Assembly (NCBI GenBank): GCA_948469655.1
Contig: CAOKMF010000008.1
Coordinates: 1-64,000 of the forward strand
DNA length: 64,000 nt
Origin: an uncultured Clostridium sp.
Lineage (GTDB): Bacteria > Bacillota > Clostridia > TANB77 > CAG-508
Direction: 5' to 3'
Shown piece by piece: positions 10,255-22,245 of the stretch (within the stretch, counting starts at the first letter, position 1; each line of letters opens with the position of its first letter). The position numbers were made by a program, and so were the translations under genes. The notes beneath the pieces are model-generated. The model was not told the DNA's origin, ran no database searches, and was given only the letters and a program-made list of their open reading frames with translations.

Positions 10255-10821
10255 TTAAAGTGTTTTAATAACATCATATACTTCATTCCATGTATTTACT
10301 TTTATAATGTTATTTCCATAGCAGTTCATATTATATACTGTTTCAAATGCAATTACTGGTATGATTTGAGATACTGATTGTATATTTTGTGGTTCATCAT
10401 CTATTAAAACATCTATATTATTGTCAATACAAAATTGTTTTTTGTCTTTTTGAACTACTAAATTGTCATACTCAATACCATTTTTCTTCAAAAATTCTTC
10501 TGTTTTTTCATATATATTTATAGAACCAATTTTCTTCCTTGCTGTTATAATATAAATAATATTACCTTCTTGTTTTAATTTTTGAATAATCTTATTAGCG
10601 TTTTCTTTTAATTTTGCTCTATCTCTTGCTTCATTTAAATGTTTTATACAAAAATCCATCTTTTCTTTCTCTGTCCACTCATATAAATTTGCAACTGCAA
10701 ACCCCTTTTCATTCATAGATAAATTTCTTTTTATAACATTCTCATTATATTCTTTACAATACATTTTTAATATTTCTAATAAGTCTGTTATTGTATTATC
10801 TAAATCGATTCCTATCTTCAT
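10255..10821 (-). CDS. HAD-family 5'-nucleotidase-like phosphatase
   Basis: The 188-residue protein starts MKIGIDLDNTITDLLE, which is the HAD DxDxT nucleophile motif. IIYIITARK is motif II and IDVLIDDEPQNI is the acidic motif IV. Size and motifs fit the 5'(3')-deoxyribonucleotidase-like branch, which dephosphorylates small metabolites; the substrate is unknown. It lies in a small accessory patch and contains no CGG. Confidence 0.65.
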   Translation of the reverse strand: MKIGIDLDNTITDLLEILKMYCKEYNENVIKRNLSMNEKGFAVANLYEWTEKEKMDFCIKHLNEARDRAKLKENANKIIQKLKQEGNIIYIITARKKIGSINIYEKTEEFLKKNGIEYDNLVVQKDKKQFCIDNNIDVLIDDEPQNIQSVSQIIPVIAFETVYNMNCYGNNIIKVNTWNEVYDVIKTL

Positions 10822-10842
10822 TTTTTACTCCTATATCTAATA

Positions 10843-11793
10843 CTAAGGAAAATTTATTTCTAATTGCTTAATAATGTCTTCTTTTAGTACACAACGTTTA
10901 TGTTTAGTTTTAAAGATCTCAAAGCATTGATTACAATTAATACAGATACTTGCTTGATTCATTTTTAATTTCTGAACAAAATCTTCTTCTGCTATAAACG
11001 GACGACTCATTGATATAAAATCTATTCCTTTATCTAAAGCATTACTCATTTGTTCAATATCTCTAAACCCTCCAACTAAAATTATAGGAATATTTACTTC
11101 ATTTTTTATCTTTATTGCATTATCTAAAAAATATGGAACTTTTTGATCTAAGCTTTTAAAATTATTTCCACTTATTTCTATGGCATTTATTCCATCTCTT
11201 TCTAGCAATTTACATATTTCAATTTGTTGATTAATAAAATCTTTATCTTCATTCTTTGATACGGTATCAATTTTAGCAGTAATAACAAAGTTATCTTTAA
11301 CTATTTTATTTATTTTCACTAATATTTCATGAACAATTCTATAAATATTATCTATATTTCCCCCATATTCGTCTGTACGCTTGTTATAATATGGGTCTAA
11401 AAATTCACTTAGTAAATATCCATGAGCCATATGTAATTGTACTCCATCAAATCCCAATTCTTGTAAATGCTTAATTGTTTCTACATGTTTTACTACACAT
11501 TGATTAATGTCTTGCTTTGAAAGCACTTTAGTATTTCCTATACCGCTTGGTGTTTTTGTGATTTGTCCTTCTATTTTACTTCCATGGTAACCAGGATACG
11601 AAATTTGTGCAATTATTTTCGCCCCATATTCATGTATTATGTTAGTTAATTCGTTTAACTTTTCTTGATTTCTTTTGTCGTTTACACAAATATGAGTACA
11701 ATCTGCTCTTTGTTTTTTATCAATTGCCATATGAGAAGTAATTATCAAACCTATTCCACTTTTTGTTAAGTTCTTATAAATTTGTTTTAGCAA
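10843..11793 (-). pseudogene. Old-yellow-enzyme-type flavin oxidoreductase, 5'-truncated
   Basis: The 316 residues match NADH:flavin oxidoreductases from the middle of the first barrel strands onward: IYKNLTKSGIGLIITSH, GFDGVQLHMAHGYLLSEFLDPYYN (FMN/substrate-side His), PIILVGGFR and the CxxC cluster CINCNQCF at the C-terminus. The first 40-50 residues of the family, with the P-loop-like start binding FMN, are absent. The reading frame instead begins inside the end of the ORF6N gene. I read this as a fusion or deletion scar, so probably not a working enzyme. Confidence 0.65.
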
Positions 11794-12547
11794 CTTTTAA
11801 TATGGGATATTCTTTATTAAATTTTTGAATATCTATGCTTTGAATATTGCTCTTGTTAGATGTTAAAATAATCGCTTCAACATTAGCTCTCTTTTTAGCT
11901 AACATTTTCAAAACACTATCATCCACATAATTATCTATTATTAAAATCTTACTATTTGCCCTTTTTATAATATCTATTATTAGGCTATAACTATCGTAAA
12001 TTTGTCCATTAAAAAATATCCTTTGTTTTATGTTTTCTTCCAATTGTAGAGTATTAAAAATCTTATCAAATTTCTTATCATGTTCTAATAATTTATATTC
12101 TATACTTGTTAATCTTTCAAACACTTGCCCATTAAGCATTAGGAATTTTCTCATTTCTACAAATGCTTTCATAATATTTACACTAACACTTATTGCAACA
12201 TCACTTTTTAGTAATGCTGAAAGCATTGCAATGCCTTGTTCTGTAAATGCGTATGGCAAATATTTTCTATGTTGTCCTCTTCCATTATTGTTTAAGGTGA
12301 CAAATTGGCACCTTAAACTTTGAAACTCATTTTCATTTAACCTAAAGCAAAACTCTTCTGGAAATCTCTCAATATTTCTTTTTACAACGCGATTTACATA
12401 CTTGGTTTCACAATGATACATATCTGCTACATCACTATCTAGCATAACTTGTTTTTCTCTTATTGTATAAATCAAACTTTTAATCTCTTCAATATCTAAT
12501 TCTTCATATACTATTAATCCATTCTTTTCTTCCATACTTAACTTCAC
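11774..12547 (-). CDS. ORF6N/KilA-type DNA-binding domain protein, probably 3'-truncated
   Basis: Residues 15-105 form an ORF6N domain (VMLDSDVADMYHCETKYVNR, NIERFPEEFCFRLNENEF, AFTEQGIAMLSALL), common in prophage antirepressor-like and mobile-element proteins. The C-terminal half (DSYSLIIDIIKRANSKILIID) is the usual partner domain, but it ends at EYPILKVAKTNL where relatives continue with an FHDRFIIID segment. The end coincides with the truncated oxidoreductase. The start is uncertain: GTG 12547 or ATG 12535. It is a likely remnant of a mobile element. Confidence 0.7.
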   Translation of the reverse strand: MKLSMEEKNGLIVYEELDIEEIKSLIYTIREKQVMLDSDVADMYHCETKYVNRVVKRNIERFPEEFCFRLNENEFQSLRCQFVTLNNNGRGQHRKYLPYAFTEQGIAMLSALLKSDVAISVSVNIMKAFVEMRKFLMLNGQVFERLTSIEYKLLEHDKKFDKIFNTLQLEENIKQRIFFNGQIYDSYSLIIDIIKRANSKILIIDNYVDDSVLKMLAKKRANVEAIILTSNKSNIQSIDIQKFNKEYPILKVAKTNL

Positions 12548-12551
12548 ATCC

Positions 12552-12577
12552 TTTAAACTATATATTTATAGTTTAAA
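12552..12577. promoter_or_regulatory. 26-base palindrome upstream of the ORF6N gene
   Basis: TTTAAACTATA and TATAGTTTAAA form perfect 11-base arms around a 4-base centre directly before the ORF6N start and after the queA stop. It could be an operator or a weak terminator. Confidence 0.45.
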
Positions 12578-12614
12578 ACATACGTTTGCTAATGTCGAGT
12601 ATTTTTTTGTTTTT

Positions 12615-13641
12615 TTACAAAATAATCATTGCATCTCCAAAACTGAAAAATCTATATTTTTCTTTTACTGCTTCATTATATGCTTTAAGTACAAATTCTC
12701 TTCCTGCAAGTGCTGATACTAGCATTAGAAGTGTTGATTTTGGAAGGTGAAAGTTTGTGATTAGTCCATCTATACATTTAAACTTATAACCGTGGATATA
12801 TGTAAATGCTTGTATCTTCTTCACATTCATGTACATATCCTTTTTCGTCTGCAACACTTTCTAATACTCTACATGATGTTGTGCCAACTGATATTACTCT
12901 TTTCCCGATTTTTCTTTGCAGTATTTATTCTTTCTACATCTTCTTTTTTAATATAGAAGTGTTCTGAATGCATTTCATGTTCTTCTACATTTTCTGTTTT
13001 CACTGGCCTAAATGTTCCAATACCTACATGCAATGTTACTTTTGCAATAGATACGCCTTTATCTCTTATTCTTTTAAGTAAATCTTCTGTAAAATGAAGT
13101 CCTGCTGTTGGTGCAGCAGCTGATCCGTCATGCTTTGCATATATTGTTTGATATCTTGATTTTTCTTTTAATTCTTCATGTATGTATGGTGGAAGTGGCA
13201 TAAGTCCTATTTTATCTAGTATTTCATTGAAGATACCTTCATATGTAAATTTAACTTTCCTTGTTCCGCCTTCCATTATTTCTAAAACTTCAGCTTTTAA
13301 AATTCCGGTCGCCAAATATTATTTCTGTCCCAGGTTTTAATTTGTTTCCTGGTCTTACGATACTTTCCCATATATTACCTTCTATTTGCTTTAAAAGTAC
13401 AAATTCTACATTTGCACCTGTTTTCTTTTTCCCGATAAAGTCTTGCTGGTATTACTTTTGTATCATTTATTACTAGACAATCTCCTGGGTTTAAGTAGTC
13501 TATTACATCTGTAAAAATTTTGTGTTCTATTTCGCTTTTTTCTCTATTTAATACCATAAGTCTTGATGTATCTCTTTTTTCTATTGGTGTTTGAGCAATA
13601 AGCTTTTCTGGTAAGTTGTAATCAAAATCTGTAACTTTCAT
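12615..13641 (-). CDS. queA: S-adenosylmethionine:tRNA ribosyltransferase-isomerase, four CGG recoding sites
   Basis: QueA moves the ribosyl part of SAM onto preQ1 in tRNA, the step after Tgt. The joined protein is 340 residues, standard for the family: [35 protein letters not shown], the [14 protein letters not shown] motif, [10 protein letters not shown] and [19 protein letters not shown]. In-frame CGG at 13432-13434 (LY-G-KKKTGA), 13305-13307 (GD-G-ILKAE), 12905-12907 ([11 protein letters not shown]) and 12790-12792 ([11 protein letters not shown]) each need +1. Five fragments otherwise result. The length minus four is divisible by three. Confidence 0.93.
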
Positions 13642-13675
13642 TTTTTCATTCCTTCCATTAATTTTATACTAGCAA

Positions 13676-13767
13676 ACATATATTATCTTACTTCGCTTAA
13701 TTGATTCATAGCTAACTCTCGTTTAAACTCCCTAGGCAGGATAACGCAAATTTCTAATAATATATGT
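13676..13767. repeat. Intergenic hairpin element 1
   Basis: An 11-base perfect terminal inverted repeat, ACATATATTAT/ATAATATATGT, bounds 92 bases immediately beside the stop codon of the NMN adenylyltransferase gene. It is a short member of the hairpin family described in the findings. Confidence 0.6.
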
Positions 13768-14358
13768 CTATTTTTTATTTACATTAATTAATATTTCTCT
13801 AATTGCTTCATATCTTTCAAAAACAGCTTTAGGTATGCTTTTTTCTACATAATTCTTATTACCTTCAATAAAAGCTTCTCTTATCTTGGTTGAAGATACT
13901 GCGTTAAACATTTCGTTTCTTTCAAATAGTCTTAAGTCTATTCTCTTTCTTATTTCTTTATCTTGAAACCAGTCTTCTATTATTTCTGGCTCGTCCGAAA
14001 AATACATTGTAAATGTTTTTTTGCATGCAATCGACACTACATTATAGTACAAATATCTTCCCCATTCTAAATTAGATGGTGTATCTGTTTCTTCTGTCCA
14101 ATCTGGAAGCTCTTTTATGGTTATCTTTTCTCTTTCTTCTTTACTAAAGTCATTTTCTAAAGTTTCTTCTAATATTTCTCTTCTTATATCTACATTGATA
14201 GGGTTTCTTAGTGTTTCTTTTTTATTTGCGCTTCCTATTAAAATTATAACCTTATCATTTTCTGATAAGGCTTTTTTTACAATGCCAATATGTCCTATGT
14301 GTAATGGTTGCATTCTAGATAAAAATACTCCAATTTTTTCTGTCATTTTTAATTTCAT
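13768..14358 (-). CDS. Nicotinamide-nucleotide adenylyltransferase-like protein
   Basis: This 196-residue nucleotidyltransferase has FLSRMQPLHIGHIGIVKKAL near the start (the HxGH ATP-binding motif) and VSSTKIREAF near residue 155 (the ISSTxxR signature). Family members join NMN or a related nucleotide with ATP to make a dinucleotide; NadM and the NudF-fused enzymes look like this. The start could be ATG 14358 or, more likely, the second Met at 14346, which begins the TEKIGVFL strand. It lies between hairpin elements 1 and 2 and has no in-frame CGG. Confidence 0.75.
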   Translation of the reverse strand: MKLKMTEKIGVFLSRMQPLHIGHIGIVKKALSENDKVIILIGSANKKETLRNPINVDIRREILEETLENDFSKEEREKITIKELPDWTEETDTPSNLEWGRYLYYNVVSIACKKTFTMYFSDEPEIIEDWFQDKEIRKRIDLRLFERNEMFNAVSSTKIREAFIEGNKNYVEKSIPKAVFERYEAIREILINVNKK

Positions 14359-14378
14359 TCCTTTCCAGTGCTCAAATT

Positions 14379-14503
14379 AAGTTTGGAAAAGAATTAGTAT
14401 ATTGCTAGGTAATCGAGGCAAATAACCGGAGGCGTGCTTATGCACGTTGAGGATTATTTGTCCGAAGATTAACAACGCAAGATGCTGATTATTTTTCAAA
14501 CTT
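14379..14503. repeat. Intergenic hairpin element 2
   Basis: AAGTTTGGAAAAGAATTAGT faces ATTATTTTTCAAACTT in a stem of about 27 pairs with G-U wobbles. An inner AATAA-CCGGAGG-CGTGC-TTAT-GCACG-TTGAGG-ATTATT hairpin is shared with element 6 at 50034-50154. It lies just after the rseP stop. Confidence 0.7.
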
Positions 14504-14513
14504 AGTTTCTTTT

Positions 14514-15244
14514 TTAAATAATTCGTGTAATATCATTCCACATAGCAACTAATGAAAGTGCTATAATAAATGCAAATCCTAACATTTGTATTTTTAGTGA
14601 TGTTTCTTCTTTCAAAGGTTTTCTCTTTACCCATTCTATAATATATATTAATAATTTTCCTCCGTCTAGTGGTGGAATTGGTATAAGATTTGTAATACCA
14701 AGTGATAAAGATATTACTGAAAGTAAATATATAAAGTCTGTAAGTCCTGATGTTTTAGATACTATATTTGCAATTCCAACAGGTCCTGCTAAATCATCCA
14801 TGCCAGCTCCACCTGTAATCAGTGTTTTTATGCTGTCAAATAGCGCTCCTATAAATCCTACTGTATTTTCAGCTGCAACTTGCAAACCATAGTTTACAGC
14901 AACTAATATAAAATAGATAATTAATCCAAATACTATATTTACAATTGGTCCTGCAAGTACAACCCCAAGTTTCTTCCAAAAGCTAGCTTTACTAAAAGAA
15001 CCTTTTTCTTCAGAGTATTCATCTTCACCTTCCATACTTACATATCCGCCGAAGAGGTATAATCCTTAGAGAATAAGTTGTATCTCCTTTTTGTTTACTA
15101 AAAATTCTCTTACCAAAGCCGAACAGAAAATTCGTTAACTTTTATTTTACAAAGTTTAGCAATTAGAAAATGACCACCTTCATGTATAATTACTAATATT
15201 CCAAGCATAATTATAGTTTTAACTATTCCAATTAGTATATTCAA
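14514..15244 (-). CDS. rseP: Compact site-2 (RseP-type) membrane zinc metalloprotease, two CGG recoding sites
   Basis: This intramembrane protease family cleaves transmembrane anti-sigma factors and similar substrates. The HEGGHF zinc motif lies in the first helix (about residues 22-27) and the second ligand region NLIPIPPLDGGK near residue 190. The joined protein has 242 residues, far shorter than typical RseP (about 340-450), because the PDZ domain between the motifs is missing. I choose the TTG at 15244 behind GGGTGG. In-frame CGG at 15119-15121 (FSV-G-FGKR) and 15049-15051 (PL-G-GYVSMEGE) shift +1. It follows cdsA with an 18-base gap; dxr, often located between them, is absent. Confidence 0.88.
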
Positions 15245-15262
15245 AAGTTATTTCCACCCTTT

Positions 15263-16106
15263 CTAAAGACTTATAAGCAATATATATGCTATAGGTGCTA
15301 TAAATATTATACTATCTATTCTATCCAACATTCCGTCCATGTCCAGGAATCAAATTACTATAATCTTTTATTTTATTGTACCTCTTAATACTAGATGCTG
15401 CAAAATCTCCGTGCTTGTGCTAATATACTTAGTATTAATGATATTAGTATAATATATATGTATGATATATTAGTATAGAAATATTTATTACATATAACTG
15501 TGTAAATAATGGATATAATGACTGCTCCGTATTGCTCCAGAAATACAGCCTTCTACCGATTTATTTGGACTTATTTTACTAAATTTATGTTTTCTTGTAT
15601 TAAAGAATTTTCCTCCTAAGTATGCAAAAGTATCAGTTACCCAAGCACATATTAATACATACCATATAAGGAATTCCCCACCACCTGAAGCACGAAGCAT
15701 TGGTAAAAACATTAAAAATACTGGAATATAAAGTATCCCAAATAAGGTTATTGCTCCGGTCAACAACTGTTATCTTCATTCCTGAATTTAAGACATGAAA
15801 AAACACCAAAAAAACAGAAAGTATGATAAGAACAAACATCATATTCAGCATATCTGCATTTACATCTATCAGTGATGATTTTAAGTGCAGAAGTCTAAGT
15901 ACTCCTATGCTTAAACATGTTAAATATCCTATCCATTTAATAGGCTTTGCAGATATTCCTTTTTCAAATGCATCATAAAATTCTTTTAAGCTTATTAGTG
16001 CAATAATTCCAAAAAATATATCTATAATCACAGTATTTCCAAAAACTATAATCGCTATAACTGCTGGAAGTCCAATTACTGATGTTAAAACTCTTTTAAT
16101 ATCCAT
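15263..16106 (-). CDS. cdsA: Phosphatidate cytidylyltransferase, four CGG recoding sites
   Basis: CdsA makes CDP-diacylglycerol from CTP and phosphatidate for all phospholipids. The joined protein is 279 residues with about eight membrane helices. The family signature near the C-terminus, [39 protein letters not shown], is complete only after recoding. In-frame CGG at 15756-15758 (VVD-G-AITLFG), 15527-15529 (GAI-G-AVIIS), 15409-15411 (QA-G-DFAAS) and 15333-15335 (GHG-G-MLDR) shift +1. Two of them fall within the catalytic signature itself, so without recoding the enzyme is dead. Confidence 0.92.
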
Positions 16107-16112
16107 AGAATT

Positions 16113-16814
16113 TTATTTTCCTCCATATTTTCTATTCCTATTTTCATATATATTTATTGCTTCTTCTAAATCATTTTCTGAGAAATCTGGCCAATATTTA
16201 TCGCAAAAAACAAATTCTGAATATACAAGTTGCCAAGTGAGAAAATTACTAAGTCTAATTTCACCACTTGTTCTAATTAAAAGATCTGGATCAGGAATAT
16301 CTTTTGTATATAAATAATTTCCTATTAAACTTTCGTTTATATCATCTATTTTAATCTTTGCAGAAGATGTATCTTCTGCAATTTGTCTAACTGCTCTTGT
16401 TATTTCGTCTCTTCCACCATAATTAAATGCTATACAAAGTTTTGTACCAGTATTCATCTTTGTTTTTTCCATAGCCTTTTTTATGCTTTCTTGTAAGCTT
16501 TCTGGCAGTGTTTCTGTATGTCCAAAGATTTTTATTTTTACATTTTCTGTATCTACAGCTTTTGCCAAGTCATCTAAGTAATTTTTAAATAAAATCATTA
16601 GAGCTCCTACTTCTTCCTCACTTCTTTTCCAATTTTCAGTGGAAAATGCAAAAACTGTAAGATACTCTATTCCTAATTTATTTGCGTGCCTTGTAATCTT
16701 CTTTAGAGTCTCTGCTCCCTCTTTATGCCCAAGCTTTGTAGTTAACCCATGTGATTTTGCCCATCTTCTATTACCGTCCATTATTATTGCGATATGTCTT
16801 GGCAAGTTATTCAT
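16113..16814 (-). CDS. uppS: Undecaprenyl diphosphate synthase
   Basis: UppS condenses isopentenyl diphosphate onto farnesyl diphosphate in cis to make the C55 carrier lipid for the cell wall and, here, for exopolysaccharide. The 233-residue protein has MDGNRRWAKSHG with the catalytic Asp, and FAFSTENWKRSEEEV. The usual RTSGExRLSNFLxWQ segment is intact. It is a single ORF with no in-frame CGG (only GAC GGT out of phase). It lies in the order ispA-uppS-cdsA, with 6-11 base gaps, so in one operon with its substrate supplier. Confidence 0.96.
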   Translation of the reverse strand: MNNLPRHIAIIMDGNRRWAKSHGLTTKLGHKEGAETLKKITRHANKLGIEYLTVFAFSTENWKRSEEEVGALMILFKNYLDDLAKAVDTENVKIKIFGHTETLPESLQESIKKAMEKTKMNTGTKLCIAFNYGGRDEITRAVRQIAEDTSSAKIKIDDINESLIGNYLYTKDIPDPDLLIRTSGEIRLSNFLTWQLVYSEFVFCDKYWPDFSENDLEEAINIYENRNRKYGGK

Positions 16815-16824
16815 TGCTTTTACC

Positions 16825-17718
16825 TCATTTTTCTCTATTTTTAATATATAATGCTAATTCTTTCAAAAATTCTGCTTTTTCTCCGAAATCTATCTAGTTT
16901 ACTTATAGCTTTATCTGTTGTTTCATTAAGTATTTCTTTTGCTTTTTCTAATCCATATTTTGTTACAAACGTTACTTTATTTTTTTCTCTATCATTTCCA
17001 ACTGGCTTACCTAAAACTTTCTCGTCACCAATTTCTGATAATATATCATCTTTTATTTGAAAACCAAGTCCGAATACCTTCTGCATATTCTGTAATTTGT
17101 TTTAAGTCTTCATCAGATGCTCCTGCAAGTATTCCGCCTATTCTACAAGTCGCCTTTATAAGTGTTCCTGTTTTATTTTTGTGCATATATTCAAGATATT
17201 CATTTGATATTTCTTTTCCTTCAAATTCAGTATCTACATATTCTCCTGCGATCATTCTATCTACTGCAAATGTAAGCTCATTTAATGCTATTATCATTTT
17301 ATCTTTTAAAACATTATCTTCAAATTTTACTATACTCTTACTTATAACCATATATGCATTATTTAAAAGGCTATCCCCTGCAAGTAATGCTGTTGCTTCA
17401 TTAAACATTTTATGATTTGTAGGTTTTCCGATGCCTTAGATTATCATTATCTATCGCAGGTAAATCATCATGTATAAGTGAAAAATTATGTATCATTTCC
17501 ATAGCGACTGCAAATGGGAATACTATTTCGTAATCTTCTTTAAACAATTTATATACTGATATCATGAGTATTGGTCTTAATCTTTTTGCTGAACTGATTA
17601 AACTATACTCTACTGAGGAATTTAATAATTTTTCAGGGCATTCATTTTTTCTTATATGCCTTTCAAGTTCAGTATTTACAATGTCTACATACTGTTTTAA
17701 TTCTTCCTTAAAATCCAT
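16825..17718 (-). CDS. ispA: Farnesyl (polyprenyl) diphosphate synthase, three CGG recoding sites
   Basis: This trans-prenyl synthase makes farnesyl diphosphate, used by UppS next door. The joined protein is 296 residues. [23 protein letters not shown] is the first Asp-rich motif and QIKDDIL the second. In-frame CGG at 17428-17430 (RH-G-KPTNH, between motif 1 and its conserved Lys/Pro), 17068-17070 (EGI-G-LGFQIKDD) and 16883-16885 (RF-G-EKAEF) shift +1. The true stop is TGA at 16825-16827, ten bases before uppS. Confidence 0.92.
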
Positions 17719-17737
17719 TTACCTTTATCCTTTAATC

Positions 17738-18287
17738 TTATACGCTCATTATTTCTTTTTCTTTTAAGCCAAGTATTTCATCAATTTTTTCTATTTTTTT
17801 ATCAGTTAATTTTTGAACTGTATTTTCAGCATTTTTTAAATCGTCTTCTGTAATGTTTCCATCTTTTTGCTCTTTTTTAGCTTTATCTAGTCCTTCTCTT
17901 CTTAATGAACGAATAGAAACTTTTGCTTCTTCTGCGATTTTTTTGATATCTTTTACTATTTCTTTTCTTCTTTCTTCGTTTAATTCTGGAAATGCAAGTC
18001 TTAAAACTTTTCCATCATTATTTGGAGTAATTCCAATATCTGATGCAAGTATTGCTTTTTCTATATCTTTTAACGCTCCCATATCCCAAGGCTGAATAAC
18101 TATTAGCCTTGCTTCTGGTACAGATATTCCGAGCTACTTGGCTTATTGGTGTCTCTACTCCATAATATTCTACTTTAACTTTGTTAAGTATTGCAGGGTT
18201 TGCTCTTCCTGCTCTAATTTCTGAAAAATTTTCTTGCATTACACTTATTGTCTTATCCATTTTGTTCTCAATTTCGCTAAACTCCAT
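17738..18287 (-). CDS. frr: Ribosome recycling factor, one CGG recoding site
   Basis: RRF, with EF-G, splits post-termination ribosomes. The joined protein is 182 residues, close to the 185 usual. Conserved blocks: [67 protein letters not shown]. In-frame CGG at 18129-18131 sits between QVA and ISVPEAR and is read as Gly with a +1 shift. It is essential in bacteria, so a true knockout by frameshift is implausible. It is preceded by pyrH, the common order in Firmicutes. Confidence 0.95.
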
Positions 18288-18313
18288 AAAATCTCCTCCA
18301 CTTTCTTTTTTTC

Positions 18314-19033
18314 TTATTCAACGGCTGTACCAATATTCTCGCCTTTTATTATCTTAACTATGTTTTCAGGCTCATCTATTCCAAATACTCTAAGAGGTAT
18401 ATTGTTATCTCTGCAAAGCGATGTCGCTGTTGAGTCCATTACTTTTAAATCTTTATTTAATATATCTAAATATGATATTTTGTCATACTTAACTGCAGTT
18501 TTATCTAGTTTAGGGTCAGCAGAATATACCCCATCTATTGTTTTTGCAAGTAATATTACTTCTGCATCTATTTCAGCAGCTCTAAGTGCTGCTGCTGTAT
18601 CTGTGGTAAAATACGGGTTTCCTGTTCCGCAAGAGAATATTACAACTCTTCCTTTTTCTAAATGCTTTGTTGCTTTCCTTTTTATGTATGGTTCAGCTAT
18701 TTGTCTCATTTCAATAGCTGTTTGCAATCTTGTCTTTATTCCCCTTGCTTCTAACGTATCTTGAAGCGCAAGTCCGTTCATTGTAGTTGCAAGCATTCCC
18801 ATATAGTCTGATGTTGTTCTTTCCATCTGATGTCCATATTTGCCTCTCCAGAAGTTTCCACCCCCTACTACTATTCCAACTTGTACTCCCATCTCTACTA
18901 CTTTTTTTACTTCGTCACAAATCTTTCCAATAACATCTGCATATACACCTGTTTTATTTTCTCCTGCAAGTGCTTCTCCACTTAATTTTAATAAGATACG
19001 TTTGTATTTTACCTTTTCCATTTCTACCTCCAA
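18314..19033 (-). CDS. pyrH: UMP kinase
   Basis: PyrH phosphorylates UMP to UDP as a hexamer under UTP/GTP control. The protein, 235-239 residues depending on start, carries [40 protein letters not shown] and the C-terminal GENIGTAV. The second Met (MEKVKYKR, 19021) is an equally good start. It is a single ORF with no in-frame CGG; out-of-phase CGG (TGC GGA, AAC GGA) is present. Confidence 0.96.
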   Translation of the reverse strand: MEVEMEKVKYKRILLKLSGEALAGENKTGVYADVIGKICDEVKKVVEMGVQVGIVVGGGNFWRGKYGHQMERTTSDYMGMLATTMNGLALQDTLEARGIKTRLQTAIEMRQIAEPYIKRKATKHLEKGRVVIFSCGTGNPYFTTDTAAALRAAEIDAEVILLAKTIDGVYSADPKLDKTAVKYDKISYLDILNKDLKVMDSTATSLCRDNNIPLRVFGIDEPENIVKIIKGENIGTAVE

Positions 19034-19111
19034 ATATAGTTTTAGAATATTGTATCATATATTCTTAATTTTTTGTTAAATTTTTCAAAATTTATATAAA
19101 ATATTTATTAT

Positions 19112-19696
19112 CTACTCATATATATTATTTGTTTTTATATATTCTAGTACTTCTTCTGGAATTATATCATGATTTATCTTGTTTTCTTTGAATAAATTTC
19201 TAAATTCTGTTGCACTTTTATTTTTGTAATCTTTATTTTCTATTATTTCTATTTTTGTATGTTTTAGTATATCTGAATTTTCTATATATTCTTTTAGGTC
19301 TATATTTTCTCTTTCAAAAACTATATAATTATATTTACTTAAAGCATCAATATCCTTCCAATTAAGTAATTTAATAAAATTATCTGCTCCCATAAGAAAA
19401 TATTTCTCTTCGTTTGGATATGTTTTTTCTATTAATCTAAAGGCATCTATGGTATCTAATTTTTTATTTACTTTTATTTCTAAATCTGAGACTTCAAAAT
19501 GCTCTTCTACTTTACATGCAATTTCTAGCATTTCATATCTATATTTTGCTTTTGCAAGACCTTGTTTTTCATAGCAATCTCCCATAGGTACAAATACTAT
19601 TCTATCTAATTTGCATTTTTCTAAAGCAGTCTTTGCTAAAGCCATATGTGCATTTGTTGGTGGATTAAATGAGCCTCCAAAAAGACCAATTTTCAT
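19112..19696 (-). CDS. nadD: Nicotinate-nucleotide adenylyltransferase
   Basis: NadD makes deamido-NAD from nicotinate mononucleotide and ATP. The 194-residue protein has GLFGGSFNPPTNAHMALA (the GxFxPxHxGH-type motif, with NAHM in place of HxGH), KYFLMGADNFIKLLNW, and the C-terminal SATEFRNLF in place of ISSTxIR. It overlaps tmk by four bases (ATGA-type coupling). There is no CGG. Confidence 0.85.
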   Translation of the reverse strand: MKIGLFGGSFNPPTNAHMALAKTALEKCKLDRIVFVPMGDCYEKQGLAKAKYRYEMLEIACKVEEHFEVSDLEIKVNKKLDTIDAFRLIEKTYPNEEKYFLMGADNFIKLLNWKDIDALSKYNYIVFERENIDLKEYIENSDILKHTKIEIIENKDYKNKSATEFRNLFKENKINHDIIPEEVLEYIKTNNIYE

Positions 19697-20376
19697 AATA
19701 TTTCCTCAACTTCTTTGAATATCTCTTCTCCAATATTTTCTATACTTCTTATTTCTCCATTTGCTGTACATTTTATCTCATTCCAATTATAATCTTTTGC
19801 AACTTCACACGCAGCTTCATAGCTTTCTTCAAGATGTTTTTTATCTCTTTCATGTATGTCTTTTGGAGCATTTTTGTCAAATTTATTTTTTCTATTTTTT
19901 ATAAGTTTTTCTACACAGTCTATTGGCATATTTAGGAAAAATATTTTGTCTGGAACAGGAATTTTATATATATTAAATTCTAGATCCCAGAGCCAGTCAA
20001 GGAATCTTTTTCTCTCTTCCTTATCTTTTATTTTTCCTGCTTGGTGCACCATATTAGCTGTTGTATATCTATCCGCAAGAATTAACCCGCCATTTTCATA
20101 ATACTCTTCTAAGTCTTTTTTATATGTAGCATATCTATCAGCTGCATAAAATGTTGAAGCAACATAAGGGCTTACCGTTTTTGCATCTGTACCAAATTCT
20201 CCCCTTAAATACATTTTTACTAAGCTAGATGATTCTGATTCATAATTTGGAAAGTCTACTCTTTTAAAATCTATCCCTTTTTCTTTTAATTTATTTTGTA
20301 GATACTTCATTTGTGTTTCTTTTCCGCTACCATCTGTTCCGTCTATTACTATTAGTTTTCCTTTTACTTTTTCCAT
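19693..20376 (-). CDS. tmk: Thymidylate kinase
   Basis: Tmk phosphorylates dTMP to dTDP. The 227-residue protein shows the P-loop IDGTDGSGKETQ (residues 9-20), KRVDFPNYES, YAADRYATYK and LADRYTTANMVHQAGK (the DRY/DRH substrate motif). The longer middle part and the DFPNYES motif match the clostridial branch. CGG is present only out of phase (GAC GGA, AGC GGA, GCG GAT). Confidence 0.9.
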   Translation of the reverse strand: MEKVKGKLIVIDGTDGSGKETQMKYLQNKLKEKGIDFKRVDFPNYESESSSLVKMYLRGEFGTDAKTVSPYVASTFYAADRYATYKKDLEEYYENGGLILADRYTTANMVHQAGKIKDKEERKRFLDWLWDLEFNIYKIPVPDKIFFLNMPIDCVEKLIKNRKNKFDKNAPKDIHERDKKHLEESYEAACEVAKDYNWNEIKCTANGEIRSIENIGEEIFKEVEEIL

Positions 20377-20459
20377 TTTTTCTCCTCATTCATATTTTTA
20401 ACTTCCTATATTTAAACGTACATAAGAATCGAAATTCAAATGTACGTTTTGCTAAAACT

Positions 20460-22242
<1,783 letters not shown>

Positions 22243-22245
<3 letters not shown>

